IMG/VR virus record: IMGVR_UViG_3300020204_000019
Span: 44,528 to 108,527 of that record
DNA length: 64,000 bases
Direction: 5' to 3' (one strand)
Source: a virus
Both the position numbers and the translations under genes were made by a program. The notes beneath the pieces were generated by a model that saw nothing but the letters and a program-made list of their open reading frames with translations, searched no databases and had not been told where the DNA came from. Shown one piece after another: positions 21,066 to 30,710 of the stretch (position 1 is its first letter; each line of letters starts with the position of its first letter).

Positions 21066-21863
21066 ATGCCAGCCATTTTTGAACGCTCTACGGATAAACT
21101 TATCCAAGTGATCCCTAATTACCCTGCCTCATTAGAGATGGCGGGTAAGTATGTGGTTGATTATCCCGATTATTTCAGTTTGGACATAGACGAACTGAGC
21201 GTCACGCCAGGTGACGAAGCGACAATCAAGGCGGCAATACTATCTGCCAAGGATAGTCTTTATGAGACATCTTTTGCGACCTATGACAACATCCTTACGA
21301 ACAATCTCATGGGTTTATCCGATATTGCTCCTTCTGCCCCCTTGAGTTTTGATTCAGCAGCGTTATTCCCTTGGGCGGCAACGGGAGAATTTTTAAGCCA
21401 AGGCATAAAGACATCCGACACAGCTAATGGATTTGCTGTAATGGGGAGATACCCAAGCGTAAACCACATAGGTGGTGGTGTGGTTACTAATGACGATACG
21501 CTAACAGGGGCGAAGTGCGTAATCACTAAAGAAATAGACATCACGGCATACACATCTGATGGATTGGGACGATCAGAGTTTATGGTTTATTTCAGAAGTG
21601 CGTTGAAGTCTTATGTGAAAGATATTTCTTACTTAGAGGGGGTAAATAGTTCTCAGCGAGGGGGTTTGTTTTACACACAATCGGACAAGAGTTCACCAAA
21701 TAGGCTTAGACTATTTATTTCAGCCGACAATGGACTCAGCTATCAGGAAATGGATAGTTTAAGTTCTTTTGTCTTTCCCGTGAGGAAGGACGCGATCAGA
21801 TTAGCGTTTGTGAACTTCACGAACGCAGATATCCACCTACTCTCTTTCACCTTGATGTTCTGA
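21066..21863 (+). CDS. Tail structural protein, unknown
   Basis: This 265-residue protein starts MPAIFERSTDK 2 nt after the previous stop, so it is likely translated by coupling. The sequence looks globular and beta-rich, ending in strands VFPVRKDAIRLAFVNFTNADIHLLSFTLMF. I recognise no family. Its location within the contiguous tail gene block is the only clue to its job. Confidence 0.55.
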   Translation: MPAIFERSTDKLIQVIPNYPASLEMAGKYVVDYPDYFSLDIDELSVTPGDEATIKAAILSAKDSLYETSFATYDNILTNNLMGLSDIAPSAPLSFDSAALFPWAATGEFLSQGIKTSDTANGFAVMGRYPSVNHIGGGVVTNDDTLTGAKCVITKEIDITAYTSDGLGRSEFMVYFRSALKSYVKDISYLEGVNSSQRGGLFYTQSDKSSPNRLRLFISADNGLSYQEMDSLSSFVFPVRKDAIRLAFVNFTNADIHLLSFTLMF

Positions 21864-21876
21864 AAGGGCAGATAAC

Positions 21877-24800
21877 ATGGCGAATGACAATTATGGGACA
21901 AGTGTAAGTAGAACTCTCAGCACGGACAATACTCGGTTTGCAAATGTTGTTTGGCAAGCGGGTAAGCCCCCTTTGGACAGCGAGTTGAATCTCGTGGGTC
22001 AGCTTGCATGGGAGAATCAATCGGATTTGGTTAGGTCTTTAACACACAGCGGGTTCTTACTTGATCCCCGAGATAATCTACAGGATTTCGTCTTTAATCC
22101 ATTGTGGTCAAACTACTTTGAATTTGGATCAGAAGATCGCATTCCTCCATCAGCACTTGTGAATGGTTGGGTCTTACCCCTCGCAGGTAGTGATACGGAT
22201 ACTGATGTCTTACCACTATCCATTAAGTTACCACCCCCACCTACAACGGGTACACGGACAGACTTTGTGTTCCTAGAGGTTTGGAAAGTGGTTCTCCCCA
22301 CAGGAGCGGCTAGCATCATTAAGCCCGCTAATGGATACATTTATGATCGTGGAAATGTGGTGAATGGGAAGTCATTAGAAGATGAACTTGTTGACCCTGA
22401 AGTTGGCTTTGAAACGACCAAAAGGGTTCAGGTGCAGTATCGACTTCGGGTGGAAGCTGGCGTTGATCTCACTTCTTATGTGGAGGGATTTTATCCAAGC
22501 ATCCTTGCACAGGGACCAACATCCGCAGCGGCAGGAGGAGCCTTCACTAATGACACTTCGGATAAGGGTTTGTGGAGAGCCACACATGGGGATACGGCAG
22601 ATGGGTATGTTTATGCCCTGCCCATAGGAGCGGTCTTCAGAAGAAACTCATCCGCATACATCATGAAAGACCCTACAGGGGGAAATCAAAACGGAGCTAT
22701 CAATAGAAAGCCCTCCGCTTCAAGCGTCAATGATGCAGGGATACTCACACAAGCTACGCTCACCAACAACATCACAGCTTCATTTACAGGAAGCATCAGC
22801 ATATCCAATCTGACCAACTCAGGGATAGACGATGCCGATTTTATGGATATCTCTCCAAGATTGTTGATCCTTGGCGAGGGTTTAGAGACTGAGGTGGTCT
22901 CTATAACTTCGGTAGGTGCAGGTGTCGTAAACCTTTCCGAAAGAGGACGAGCGGGAACACAGCCTAAAAGACACATCGCAGGTACAAAAGTATCCATTTA
23001 CAATGGGCGACCTGATGGGAAATATGCGGACGAAGTTCATGCACAAGACTTCTTGGATATGAGACACGCTGTGCGTGTGGGGGAATGGGACTATCAGTCT
23101 TTGTTGGTAGGTGCAGTATCCGATCTAATCGGGAATAAACTGCGGACAACTCAAAAGCAAAACTCCTTGGGTTCAGACAGCAGGGGTGTGGTTGTAGAAG
23201 AAGTAAGCCTTCTTCATCACACAGCCGTCAATAACACACACAAACTCGATGCCCCTAATGGTATCCGTAATGTATGGTCAGATACCGCTGTTCCCCAATA
23301 TGGAATCACACTTTATTTAGACCCCTCTGTATCTACAGATGCTCGGGGCTTAACTACTGCAACTCTCGACTCAACAGAGGCGGGCTTTTGGGAAATAGGT
23401 GCGGATTTACAGCCTAACGCATTTTTGTACCCTGCGGGATTAAATAAGGGTTCCGCTATTTTCCTTTCTCTCGATGCTTCGGTAGGCAATCTTGGATATG
23501 GTGTAAAAGGCAGTACTCCTAATAAGAGAGGTGTAAGGCTTTTATCTCCTAAGGAAAATGCCTACGAAAACCGCTTTTACAATACTGCTCCCCCCGTGAA
23601 AATCGAACTTCAAGGGGATGAAACCGAATACTATCCTAAGTCAACAGGGCAGTATGAGACACCTTTCATGGTGTTAGGTGATTTACTAAGCTCTATAGAC
23701 TTCTCTGCGGATACCACGAATAACATAAAAACCCTTTACCTATCCGAGGTGTCTTACTCCTCTGCGAGCGTGACAGCATTGGGAACCTTTGAGAATGAGG
23801 TAAAGGTTTACGCCTTTAAGACAGGAACCACATACAACTCGGCATGGGCTAACACATCCATTTACGCTGGGGAAACCACCTATGAGACACTTATCCTTAA
23901 TGGTGGGGAAGACCTATCAGGAAGGTCTTCTGAACTTTATGCCCTGATTTATGGAGACCCAGCTAATCCCGATAACAATGGATTGTTTAGGGTTATCTCA
24001 GCGGGTGTTGTAAATAAGAGCGTCTTTTACGAAAACACCACAGGTACAGAATGGACACCTGCGAACAGGGAACAATGGATTGTTTGTTTGCCTGTCGGGG
24101 ATAACACTAACCCCACACCCGTAAATAACCCGAGCGTTTCCTTATCTTTTGAGTTAAGAACGGAATACCTTCGGGATACGGATAGTTCTGCTGTGGTGGC
24201 GATTACATCGAGTGATCTAGCCACGGCGGATTCGTTCTATTTAAGCCTCTCTGTGCAATACCCCGCAGGATTAGGCGGGACAGCAAATGTGGCTGATGAT
24301 ATTCACTATATTGGGGTACAGCCTTCAGATACGACCACATTCTTGAGAAATGCGGTTTCCGCCCTCGACCCCTCTCCCGGTCAAGTCCCCTCTCTGAACC
24401 TAGACGAGATAACCCTTCCGAGTAAAAACCACCTTAGCCTTTGGAATAGACTTGGGAGCAAGGGTTGGGGCAGTAGATCGGATAGTTCTAGTTTAGGATT
24501 AAGTTATGGTGGCGTGGTGGTGAACAATGAGACGGATAGAGAGGCGGAGGCGTTTTATGATAGCGGGAGCAAGACAATCTTGCTCCAAGCCTATCAGAAG
24601 AAGAATGTCATCCTGCACACGAAACAAGCCGCATCAGCCGTTATCCCCCTTGTTTATTTAGACAGCACACCCACCGATGATGCGGGCATTTTTGAAACCA
24701 CACATCGTGGTGTATTCGTTTTGCCCCAAACGATCATGCCTAGATTTGGCAGACAAGATATCCCACTACACACCTATTTGGGTTCAGGGGATTCGTTCTT

Positions 24801-27060
24801 AAATGGATTAAACCACTTATTCACAGATGTGAGCGGAAACTCTGATGCCGTCTTTAATCTAATTGGCGGCAGGGATAACCATGGGACAGCTAATGTTTAT
24901 CCTATGCTGTTTGATACCGCAGGGACATCTTATGGGACATATGACTCGTCTCTCTCATCGGGTGCGTTTACCTTAACAGCTCGCAAGGTGAGTTTATCCG
25001 TACCCACTAGCGATTTCGGTGCGGTCTTGAACGGGATTGAACTCCCTCCGTTTTTGGGCATAGCTCGCGTCTATGGTGTTTACGAAAGAAGTAACTACGA
25101 TGCCTATCTCGCACAAGCAGGTGGACACGACTCAACAAGGATAAACCCCGTTGTAGCCATTACTAATGGATCGGTCGTGAACCTTCTGAGAACGGATACT
25201 TCAGACTTCACAATGTATATCAGACAAGGCGGGGCTGATGTTGATATAGGTCAAACAGGCTGCCATACTTATGTCTTAACTGAACACGCTCTCGACATCA
25301 CACGCATCCCCACTTGGACAACAGGGAATGGGTTTGACAACTTTGAGTACATCGTAGAGGCAGTTGTTTTCGGATTCGCTCAGAACTTCATCAATCAAAA
25401 TCGCTTTGTGATGATGAGAAACCACAACGGACTAGGAACTACCTTAAGCGGAACGGATAACATAACAGCAAGGGTTGGGGCTTGCATCCCCTTTGCTTTA
25501 CCCGTTGGTGCCGAGGTGGGGATAGCTTACAGCCGTACTCCGTATCAGGGAAATGTTTACCACACCCAAACAGGTATTGGATTAAACGATGACGATCAGG
25601 TTGTTCCTTATGGGAGACTTGATCGAGATGATGCCTATACCTTCAGCGGGTCTAGACTTCAGGACACCAACACCGTTGAAAATATCAATCTAGCCAATCC
25701 AAAAAATCTTCAGGTATTGGCTTCTATGGACTTCTACACAACCCTAGGTACAGGCGGAATCGGAGGCAACTTCTATCCGTCAACCTTACAAGACTCAGGA
25801 TACTCCTCAGGAAGCAGGATGCCAACAGCGGCAGGTGAACTGCACCCTCAAACGACAAATGGTGTGTTTAACGAAGCCACACAAGGCACCAAAGGTTTCG
25901 TTTCCCTGTTCTTATTTACTAACGCCCACCCCCGCTATAATAATGCCACAGCTGGTCTTGTCATAACCCTAACGGATACAAAGCTAGGCGTTACAAATAC
26001 AGTCGAGTACAACACGCTAGGTGTTACTAATTTATCCGATGCCGTGGGACTTATTCAGAAGCAGTTGGTTTTATTTGAACCCTCTTACAAGACTTATGTA
26101 ATCACGGGTTTCCCTGAGGCGACTGATACTAAATCTTACATCTGTCTTTTAATCGAGGCTCCCACTACGGATAAAACGCATGAGATAAGCGTGAACTTAA
26201 CGATTGATGGAAAGACATCTCCGTATGTTGGACAAGATTTCCAACTCTTTGAGGGTGCTAGAGAGAAGCCCTTAACGATGTTGTTTAACTCATATGTGGA
26301 AGGACGCTTACCAAGCGTATTGAGAACAAAGACGAAGGCGAGTTTTGTAGAATCCGTAGCAAGGGTGAATAATGCAGGTGAAGGGAACACACCGCTTTCA
26401 CTTGTCGGCTTAACGAGTCGATTGCCCTTAGGTGTCTTGGTGAGAGACTTTGACTTTCTGTGTGAGGATATCCTAAATGATGGTTCTAGCTATTTGGGAT
26501 CAAACATAGGTCAAGTAAGTACAAGAGCCTTATCCATTCCTGTAGACGCTTTTGGTCAGCCTTATACGCAGGTGGCGGGGGTGGTAGGTGATACCCTTCA
26601 GCTTTGTGATGGGGATAGACTGCAATACACGAAATGGAATGGACTGAGCGGCAGTAAAAACTATCTGATAGCGAGGGGTGGGGGAAGTGTATTTGGTGTG
26701 AGTGGGGAATCCGCAGGTGGTCCACTCACCTTCCTCGCATCATCTTTTGGAGAATCTGAAATGCCCGTCTTAAAGGGTTCTGTTTTGGCAGGACGGGCTA
26801 TGTTGGTTAAGAACTCTGAAGAGGTCAGTCCTGTCTCAGGTGGTCTCGTGTCTAGGGGTGACGAGATACAACTTTTGATAGTCACCTATTGTGTAGACCC
26901 CACAGGCGGAGCCCTTAGTCTTGGTGGTGAAGTGTCTCCCTCGGGCTATGGAGAAGGCTACGCGGCGGCTGATAGATTTAGAATAAGAGGATTGCCCTTA
27001 ATCAAGTCTTATAATGACAGCATCCAAAGTGGAGTTAGACCTGCACCTTATAACCCCTAA
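21877..27060 (+). CDS. Large tail/baseplate structural protein (paralogue of 12288 gene)
   Basis: The product has 1,727 residues. The first 420 or so residues are clearly related to the 1,059-residue protein at 12288: a shared PPLDSELNL start, KRVQVQYRLRV, GYVYALPIGAVFRRN and PDGKYADEV..DFLDMRHAV. The remaining 1,300 residues are beta-rich and unique in this window. An insertion after the FRRN block (LTNNITASFTGSISISNLTNSG..LSERGRAGT) is absent from the paralogue. It is probably a baseplate or fibre component. An AGGGCAG ribosome site precedes the ATG. It ends the rightward tail block. Confidence 0.62.
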   Translation: MANDNYGTSVSRTLSTDNTRFANVVWQAGKPPLDSELNLVGQLAWENQSDLVRSLTHSGFLLDPRDNLQDFVFNPLWSNYFEFGSEDRIPPSALVNGWVLPLAGSDTDTDVLPLSIKLPPPPTTGTRTDFVFLEVWKVVLPTGAASIIKPANGYIYDRGNVVNGKSLEDELVDPEVGFETTKRVQVQYRLRVEAGVDLTSYVEGFYPSILAQGPTSAAAGGAFTNDTSDKGLWRATHGDTADGYVYALPIGAVFRRNSSAYIMKDPTGGNQNGAINRKPSASSVNDAGILTQATLTNNITASFTGSISISNLTNSGIDDADFMDISPRLLILGEGLETEVVSITSVGAGVVNLSERGRAGTQPKRHIAGTKVSIYNGRPDGKYADEVHAQDFLDMRHAVRVGEWDYQSLLVGAVSDLIGNKLRTTQKQNSLGSDSRGVVVEEVSLLHHTAVNNTHKLDAPNGIRNVWSDTAVPQYGITLYLDPSVSTDARGLTTATLDSTEAGFWEIGADLQPNAFLYPAGLNKGSAIFLSLDASVGNLGYGVKGSTPNKRGVRLLSPKENAYENRFYNTAPPVKIELQGDETEYYPKSTGQYETPFMVLGDLLSSIDFSADTTNNIKTLYLSEVSYSSASVTALGTFENEVKVYAFKTGTTYNSAWANTSIYAGETTYETLILNGGEDLSGRSSELYALIYGDPANPDNNGLFRVISAGVVNKSVFYENTTGTEWTPANREQWIVCLPVGDNTNPTPVNNPSVSLSFELRTEYLRDTDSSAVVAITSSDLATADSFYLSLSVQYPAGLGGTANVADDIHYIGVQPSDTTTFLRNAVSALDPSPGQVPSLNLDEITLPSKNHLSLWNRLGSKGWGSRSDSSSLGLSYGGVVVNNETDREAEAFYDSGSKTILLQAYQKKNVILHTKQAASAVIPLVYLDSTPTDDAGIFETTHRGVFVLPQTIMPRFGRQDIPLHTYLGSGDSFLNGLNHLFTDVSGNSDAVFNLIGGRDNHGTANVYPMLFDTAGTSYGTYDSSLSSGAFTLTARKVSLSVPTSDFGAVLNGIELPPFLGIARVYGVYERSNYDAYLAQAGGHDSTRINPVVAITNGSVVNLLRTDTSDFTMYIRQGGADVDIGQTGCHTYVLTEHALDITRIPTWTTGNGFDNFEYIVEAVVFGFAQNFINQNRFVMMRNHNGLGTTLSGTDNITARVGACIPFALPVGAEVGIAYSRTPYQGNVYHTQTGIGLNDDDQVVPYGRLDRDDAYTFSGSRLQDTNTVENINLANPKNLQVLASMDFYTTLGTGGIGGNFYPSTLQDSGYSSGSRMPTAAGELHPQTTNGVFNEATQGTKGFVSLFLFTNAHPRYNNATAGLVITLTDTKLGVTNTVEYNTLGVTNLSDAVGLIQKQLVLFEPSYKTYVITGFPEATDTKSYICLLIEAPTTDKTHEISVNLTIDGKTSPYVGQDFQLFEGAREKPLTMLFNSYVEGRLPSVLRTKTKASFVESVARVNNAGEGNTPLSLVGLTSRLPLGVLVRDFDFLCEDILNDGSSYLGSNIGQVSTRALSIPVDAFGQPYTQVAGVVGDTLQLCDGDRLQYTKWNGLSGSKNYLIARGGGSVFGVSGESAGGPLTFLASSFGESEMPVLKGSVLAGRAMLVKNSEEVSPVSGGLVSRGDEIQLLIVTYCVDPTGGALSLGGEVSPSGYGEGYAAADRFRIRGLPLIKSYNDSIQSGVRPAPYNP

Positions 27061-27081
27061 AGATTCTCCACCAAAGGCATT

Positions 27082-27378
27082 ATGGACATAACACCTAAAA
27101 ACAAGGGCTGTAGAATCCCCAATAAGTGTACAGGTTGTGGCAAGACCTTGCCCGATTCTAAGCTAGGATGGGGATTGGTTTGGGGTGACGGCTCAGGCTT
27201 TTGTGCTAAGTGTCTGTATCATATTCGTAAGGCTATTGGATACTTTGAGAGAACCAATAGAACTCTTGCACCGAAGAAACGCCTCTCGCTAAAAGAACAA
27301 CGAGAACAGGCGACACAACGAGAACAGGCGGCACAAAAGGAAACTAACCATGTCGATACAAATGATCAAAATGAATAA
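27082..27378 (+). CDS. Small zinc-finger protein
   Basis: The product has 98 residues. C16-x2-C19 and C41-x2-C44 form a four-cysteine zinc site (CTGCG...FCAKC), followed by a basic helix and a C-terminal charged tail containing the repeated REQA.QREQA. The tail is encoded by an imperfect 15-18 nt tandem repeat (ACAACGAGAACAGGCG). The target is unknown; a nucleic-acid-binding role is an inference from the zinc site and basic charge. The end overlaps the next gene by 29 nt. Confidence 0.55.
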   Translation: MDITPKNKGCRIPNKCTGCGKTLPDSKLGWGLVWGDGSGFCAKCLYHIRKAIGYFERTNRTLAPKKRLSLKEQREQATQREQAAQKETNHVDTNDQNE

Positions 27379-27646
27379 TCCCATATATGCCGTAGTATCC
27401 AATATGTTCAAATCCCCTTTGGGAACCTTCCCAAGTGACAGACTATCCGTTTTGGGGTTTACCCTTGGATATTTCCCAAGGGGAGTTTCATTGAGCAGGG
27501 AGGGATTGACCACTCGTCTTGAAGTATCCGAAAAGGATAACACCTTGTATGTGGGCTCTGATGGGAGGACATACAAGGTGTTAGAAGAAGCGATTGTGGG
27601 GCTATTTGAACCCCATCTGAAACATGAGATTAATAAGAGGCTTTAA
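27350..27646 (+). CDS. Hypothetical protein
   Basis: The product has up to 98 residues. The ATG at 27350 follows AAAGGAAACTAACC; ATGs at 27362 and 27371 are also in frame. Two similar halves of a turn are visible (SPLGTFPSDRLSVLGFTLGYFPRGVSLSREG). No family is recognised. It overlaps the zinc-finger gene at its start and the opposing gene by 4 nt at its end. Confidence 0.45.
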   Translation: MSIQMIKMNNPIYAVVSNMFKSPLGTFPSDRLSVLGFTLGYFPRGVSLSREGLTTRLEVSEKDNTLYVGSDGRTYKVLEEAIVGLFEPHLKHEINKRL

Positions 27647-28005
27647 TCTTCCTCCGCCAAATCATCAACGCCGATATCCTTCTTCTTTTCCTCGATGGGG
27701 GTCTTAGAGGGTGCAGGTAAGAGCTTTATATCAAGCGTAGCACCAAACAACTGCCTCTTCGACAATGAACGAATCGTCTCGGAGTCCCACTCCTCCACAT
27801 TGTAATACTCCGTATCCTCAAAGTCGAACATATCCGTTTTGGTGAGCGGGAGCTTCAGAGCCTCAACCTTTGAGGGGGCAAACTCCGTGCGGAGGATTTT
27901 GTACTCGCCTTCATCATCAGACTTGGCTGACAAGACAATCCCAAATGAAAACTGATCCTTGTTGGCAGTATTTAAGAAAAATGACAATCCGCGTCTCGGC
28001 TTCAT
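27643..28005 (-). CDS. Hypothetical acidic-tailed protein
   Basis: The product has 120 residues, starts MKPRRGLSFFL and ends in an acidic tail (EEKKKDIGVDDLAEED). AAAGAGG stands 4 nt before the ATG. Upstream on the same strand is TATAAATA, the T4 late-promoter core. No domain is recognised. The acidic tail would fit a virion or DNA-mimic protein, but this is only a guess. Confidence 0.5.
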   Translation of the reverse strand: MKPRRGLSFFLNTANKDQFSFGIVLSAKSDDEGEYKILRTEFAPSKVEALKLPLTKTDMFDFEDTEYYNVEEWDSETIRSLSKRQLFGATLDIKLLPAPSKTPIEEKKKDIGVDDLAEED

Positions 28006-28037
28006 AAAACCTCTTTAAGGGGTGAGGGTCACACTTT

Positions 28038-28045
28038 TATTTATA
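28038..28045 (-). promoter_or_regulatory. TATAAATA, T4-type late promoter core
   Basis: On the minus strand the sequence reads CTATAAATAAAAG, containing an exact T4 late-promoter box, 32 nt before the start of the leftward gene at 28005. The window also encodes a small sigma-like factor (32358-32984), the type of protein that reads such boxes in T4. The link is an inference. Confidence 0.4.
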
Positions 28046-28095
28046 GATTTCGCGGCGATGAACCGCCTCGTTCTACGAAAAAACCTGCCATATCC

Positions 28096-28389
28096 TTAAC
28101 GGATATCAGCACAAAGACGAGCTAACAAGATACCTAAAGACTCCCCAACAAGCGGCTCGCCTCCATCCACAGACACCGACCACTCACCTTCTATCCGTTT
28201 TAGTTCCACTCGGGAGCCTCCCAACAGATAAAGTAGACAACCAATGGTGGCAGGGTCTTCTAAGCAATAACCTTCGGGTCTCCACTTTTGTGCGTCTATC
28301 TTTTCATTAGAAGCCCTCCAAGTTCCATCAAAGTTAAGCTGATGTAGCCTCCATCCATTTCTGTCTTTCATCCCTGCCAAGTGTTTCAT
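28096..28389 (-). CDS. Hypothetical protein
   Basis: The product has 97 residues from the ATG at 28389 (MKHLAGMKDRNGW), chosen because AAGAGG lies 6 nt upstream; GTG codons at 28392 and 28395 are alternatives. The sequence has WRLHQLNFDGTWRAS, then a helix (PATIGCLLYLLGG) and a hairpin (VELKRIEGEWSVSVDGGE). No family is recognised. A TATAAT lies 37 nt upstream on the same strand (28426-28431). Confidence 0.45.
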   Translation of the reverse strand: MKHLAGMKDRNGWRLHQLNFDGTWRASNEKIDAQKWRPEGYCLEDPATIGCLLYLLGGSRVELKRIEGEWSVSVDGGEPLVGESLGILLARLCADIR

Positions 28390-28425
28390 CACCACCTCTT
28401 AATGTGTGGGGTTGGGTCGATGCCG

Positions 28426-28431
28426 ATTATA
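28426..28431 (-). promoter_or_regulatory. Sigma70-type -10 box (TATAAT)
   Basis: TATAAT on the minus strand, inside the 121-nt divergent gap between the genes at 28389 and 28511. A clear -35 was not found at the usual distance. Confidence 0.35.
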
Positions 28432-28462
28432 CGAAGTTTAATAGACTATATATCGAAGTACG

Positions 28463-28494
28463 CAAGAACCATAAGAATCAAGAACCATAAGAAT
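28463..28494 (+). repeat. Two tandem 16-bp copies in leader of 28511 gene
   Basis: CAAGAACCATAAGAAT occurs twice in perfect tandem, directly before the ribosome site (TGGAG) of the metalloprotease gene. It could be an operator for a dimeric regulator or a slip-strand repeat. Confidence 0.6.
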
Positions 28495-28510
28495 TATGGA
28501 GTCATAGTCT

Positions 28511-30169
28511 ATGCTAGACGACAAGAAGATACTAGACATGAAGCGTGAGTGGCTCACTTACAGCAAGAATGTCCCTGATCGCTTAACGCCTCAAAATAGG
28601 TTAGAACTATCCAAATATCTGCACAGATACGCAAAAAACTTGGATATGGGATTACGAGCTTTCCGATACGATTTAGAGGTGGAATCGTATCGGACAGAAA
28701 ACAAACCCATCAAGCATGAGATAGAGTATGTGATAGAGAAGACTGCGACTGCGTGGTGGGGCTTCTTTTTAGCCATAAACGAGATGGCGGAAACTCTCAG
28801 AAAGAGTTCGGATACAGCGGACTCTCCCGAAAAGATTGAGCAGGACAAGGCTGAACTTAAAAGCAAGTATCCAAATACGGATTGGGATGATTACTTTGAA
28901 AGAAATCCTCGTAAAACCCAAGCCGAGCTAGACCGCATCAAGTTCGAGCAGATACTCCCCACACTCAAAACGGATAAAGCCCGTGCTGAGAGGAAGTGGC
29001 GTGACTTTTGGAATGTGCTTAAGGACTTATCCGATTTCTTGTCGAGGCACGATTTTACAGATGTGGGTGTTGAGACTTCGTTTTCAGAGGAGAGACAGAC
29101 GGTGCAGGGTGTTCCTGTAGGTTTTGTGGGCGGTTTGTCTTTTGAGGATAAGAAGCTGATCGTGAATGAGCATATCCCGTTCTATGTGGGGAGGGTAAAG
29201 GAATACTTCCCTCGGTTGCTCAACTACCAACTCCCTTTTGTGTTTCACGGGTCGGAAACATCTGATTGCGGTACTGCTGCCGCGTGTTATAAGGGTAAAC
29301 GGATAGAAATAACAGCTTCTGGGTTCAGATTCAACAGAACTAACAAGGAAGCGATGTGTCATATTTTAGCACATGAGATGGGACATCACTATTTTGATAT
29401 CTTGTCGGGTTCTGCTAAAGACTTTTGGACGAGTGCGATTAAGGGTGACTTTGGAGATTTAGACCTAGAAGAAGTTGGCAAGATTACGGATAAGATCAAT
29501 CGTGAGAGTGATCTTAAAGAAGCATATCCAATCCTGTATCTACAGGATTATGCTCTTTTTCATAAACGACATAAAGATTATTACTCGCTTGAAAGTGCCG
29601 TTAAAGCATATCGAGATGGCAAGATTGGGAGGTTCATTAAGGTTCCTATGAACCCCATCACGGGATACGCGGTTAAGAACCCCGAGGAAGCCTTTTGTGA
29701 GGCGTTTGGAATGCTTGTAGCTTATGGAGCAAACGCAGTATTGGGTAAGATAAAATATCTACTCTCGGTTGTCTTATCGGGACACCTTAAGATTTCTTCA
29801 AGAACTAAACGGGCATCGGATAAGGCATACAGGAGTTTATGGTTATCCAAAATAGACTCCCTACCACATTCAGGCGATGATCCTTTGCTTATCCAATATC
29901 GAGATCAACTTGAAGCTGGATACAGGCTTAGGGGAGAAGCGGAGAGGGTCATAGAAGAACGCTTGGCAATTAGATCGAAACCAAGCGTATTATCTCAGCC
30001 TTTGCCTGTTGATGAACTAAGGACATTATGGCTAATAGCCAAGAGGAAGAAAGATATCGAATCTATGGAACGGATAAAAGCGTTAGGTCTTGACGCACGA
30101 GATGGAAAGCGACCTAGCCTTTTAGATGTGGTGGATTTTAAAAGGCTTCAGAAGCTACTCAACTCTTAA
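28511..30169 (+). CDS. HExxH zinc metalloprotease-like protein
   Basis: The product has 552 residues. It contains the zincin signature H288-E-M-G-H292 in a helix (CHILAHEMGHHYFDIL) and a downstream Glu-rich helix around residues 391-398 (NPEEAFCEAFGMLVAYG) that could supply the third zinc ligand, as in gluzincins. The N-terminal 200 residues are helical and charged, and the C-terminal 120 residues are basic. No signal peptide is visible, so it should act in the host cytoplasm or be packaged. The substrate is unknown; host-protein cleavage or virion processing are options. A TGGAG precedes the ATG by 9 nt. Its end overlaps the opposing gene by 11 nt. Confidence 0.65.
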   Translation: MLDDKKILDMKREWLTYSKNVPDRLTPQNRLELSKYLHRYAKNLDMGLRAFRYDLEVESYRTENKPIKHEIEYVIEKTATAWWGFFLAINEMAETLRKSSDTADSPEKIEQDKAELKSKYPNTDWDDYFERNPRKTQAELDRIKFEQILPTLKTDKARAERKWRDFWNVLKDLSDFLSRHDFTDVGVETSFSEERQTVQGVPVGFVGGLSFEDKKLIVNEHIPFYVGRVKEYFPRLLNYQLPFVFHGSETSDCGTAAACYKGKRIEITASGFRFNRTNKEAMCHILAHEMGHHYFDILSGSAKDFWTSAIKGDFGDLDLEEVGKITDKINRESDLKEAYPILYLQDYALFHKRHKDYYSLESAVKAYRDGKIGRFIKVPMNPITGYAVKNPEEAFCEAFGMLVAYGANAVLGKIKYLLSVVLSGHLKISSRTKRASDKAYRSLWLSKIDSLPHSGDDPLLIQYRDQLEAGYRLRGEAERVIEERLAIRSKPSVLSQPLPVDELRTLWLIAKRKKDIESMERIKALGLDARDGKRPSLLDVVDFKRLQKLLNS

Positions 30170-30710
30170 GTGTTTCTCTTATCCAATTCATATAGGTATC
30201 AAGGCTTAGGGTAAAGTTTTTATACAGGGAGGGAGCCAAGTTATCGCTAAACCATGTGGTTTTGTAGTACGCAGATGTGGCGGGCTTAGAGAACAGGATA
30301 AGCTGTATACAACCCGTGGTGTCTTTAGGTATCCTGAACCCCGTGAAAGATTTGCCATCCGTGTAGGTGGGGACGAAAACATTATTCATATCGCTACACC
30401 ACTCCACCTTTATGGTAAAGTCAGAGGAGTGTTCAGCCGCCATAGTGTAGACTATGGTGGTGCTGCTTTTGTTCTTATGCAAGGATACATCATAGAAGCC
30501 CATTTCAGTCAACCACACAAGTAGTATCTTGTGGAGCGTATTGGGCGTGATCTGATTATTTTCATCACAAAAGTAATAAAGGTGATCGTAATTTACATCC
30601 ATCGCCTTTTTCTTCCCATCTACCTTGATCAGGACAGAGGGTAGAAACATCTCGATGTTAGTGGAGTGTCCCCCTGTACTCATATCGACAAGTGACATTG
30701 AATATATCAT
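30159..30710 (-). CDS. Hypothetical protein
   Basis: The product has 183 residues and no recognised motif. It ends in an amphipathic helix (YMNWIRETLKS). The start MIYSMSLVD overlaps the stop region of the upstream gene (CTAAATG), so the two leftward genes form one unit. Other in-frame starts (MSLVD, MSTGG) cannot be ruled out. Confidence 0.5.
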   Translation of the reverse strand: MIYSMSLVDMSTGGHSTNIEMFLPSVLIKVDGKKKAMDVNYDHLYYFCDENNQITPNTLHKILLVWLTEMGFYDVSLHKNKSSTTIVYTMAAEHSSDFTIKVEWCSDMNNVFVPTYTDGKSFTGFRIPKDTTGCIQLILFSKPATSAYYKTTWFSDNLAPSLYKNFTLSLDTYMNWIRETLKS

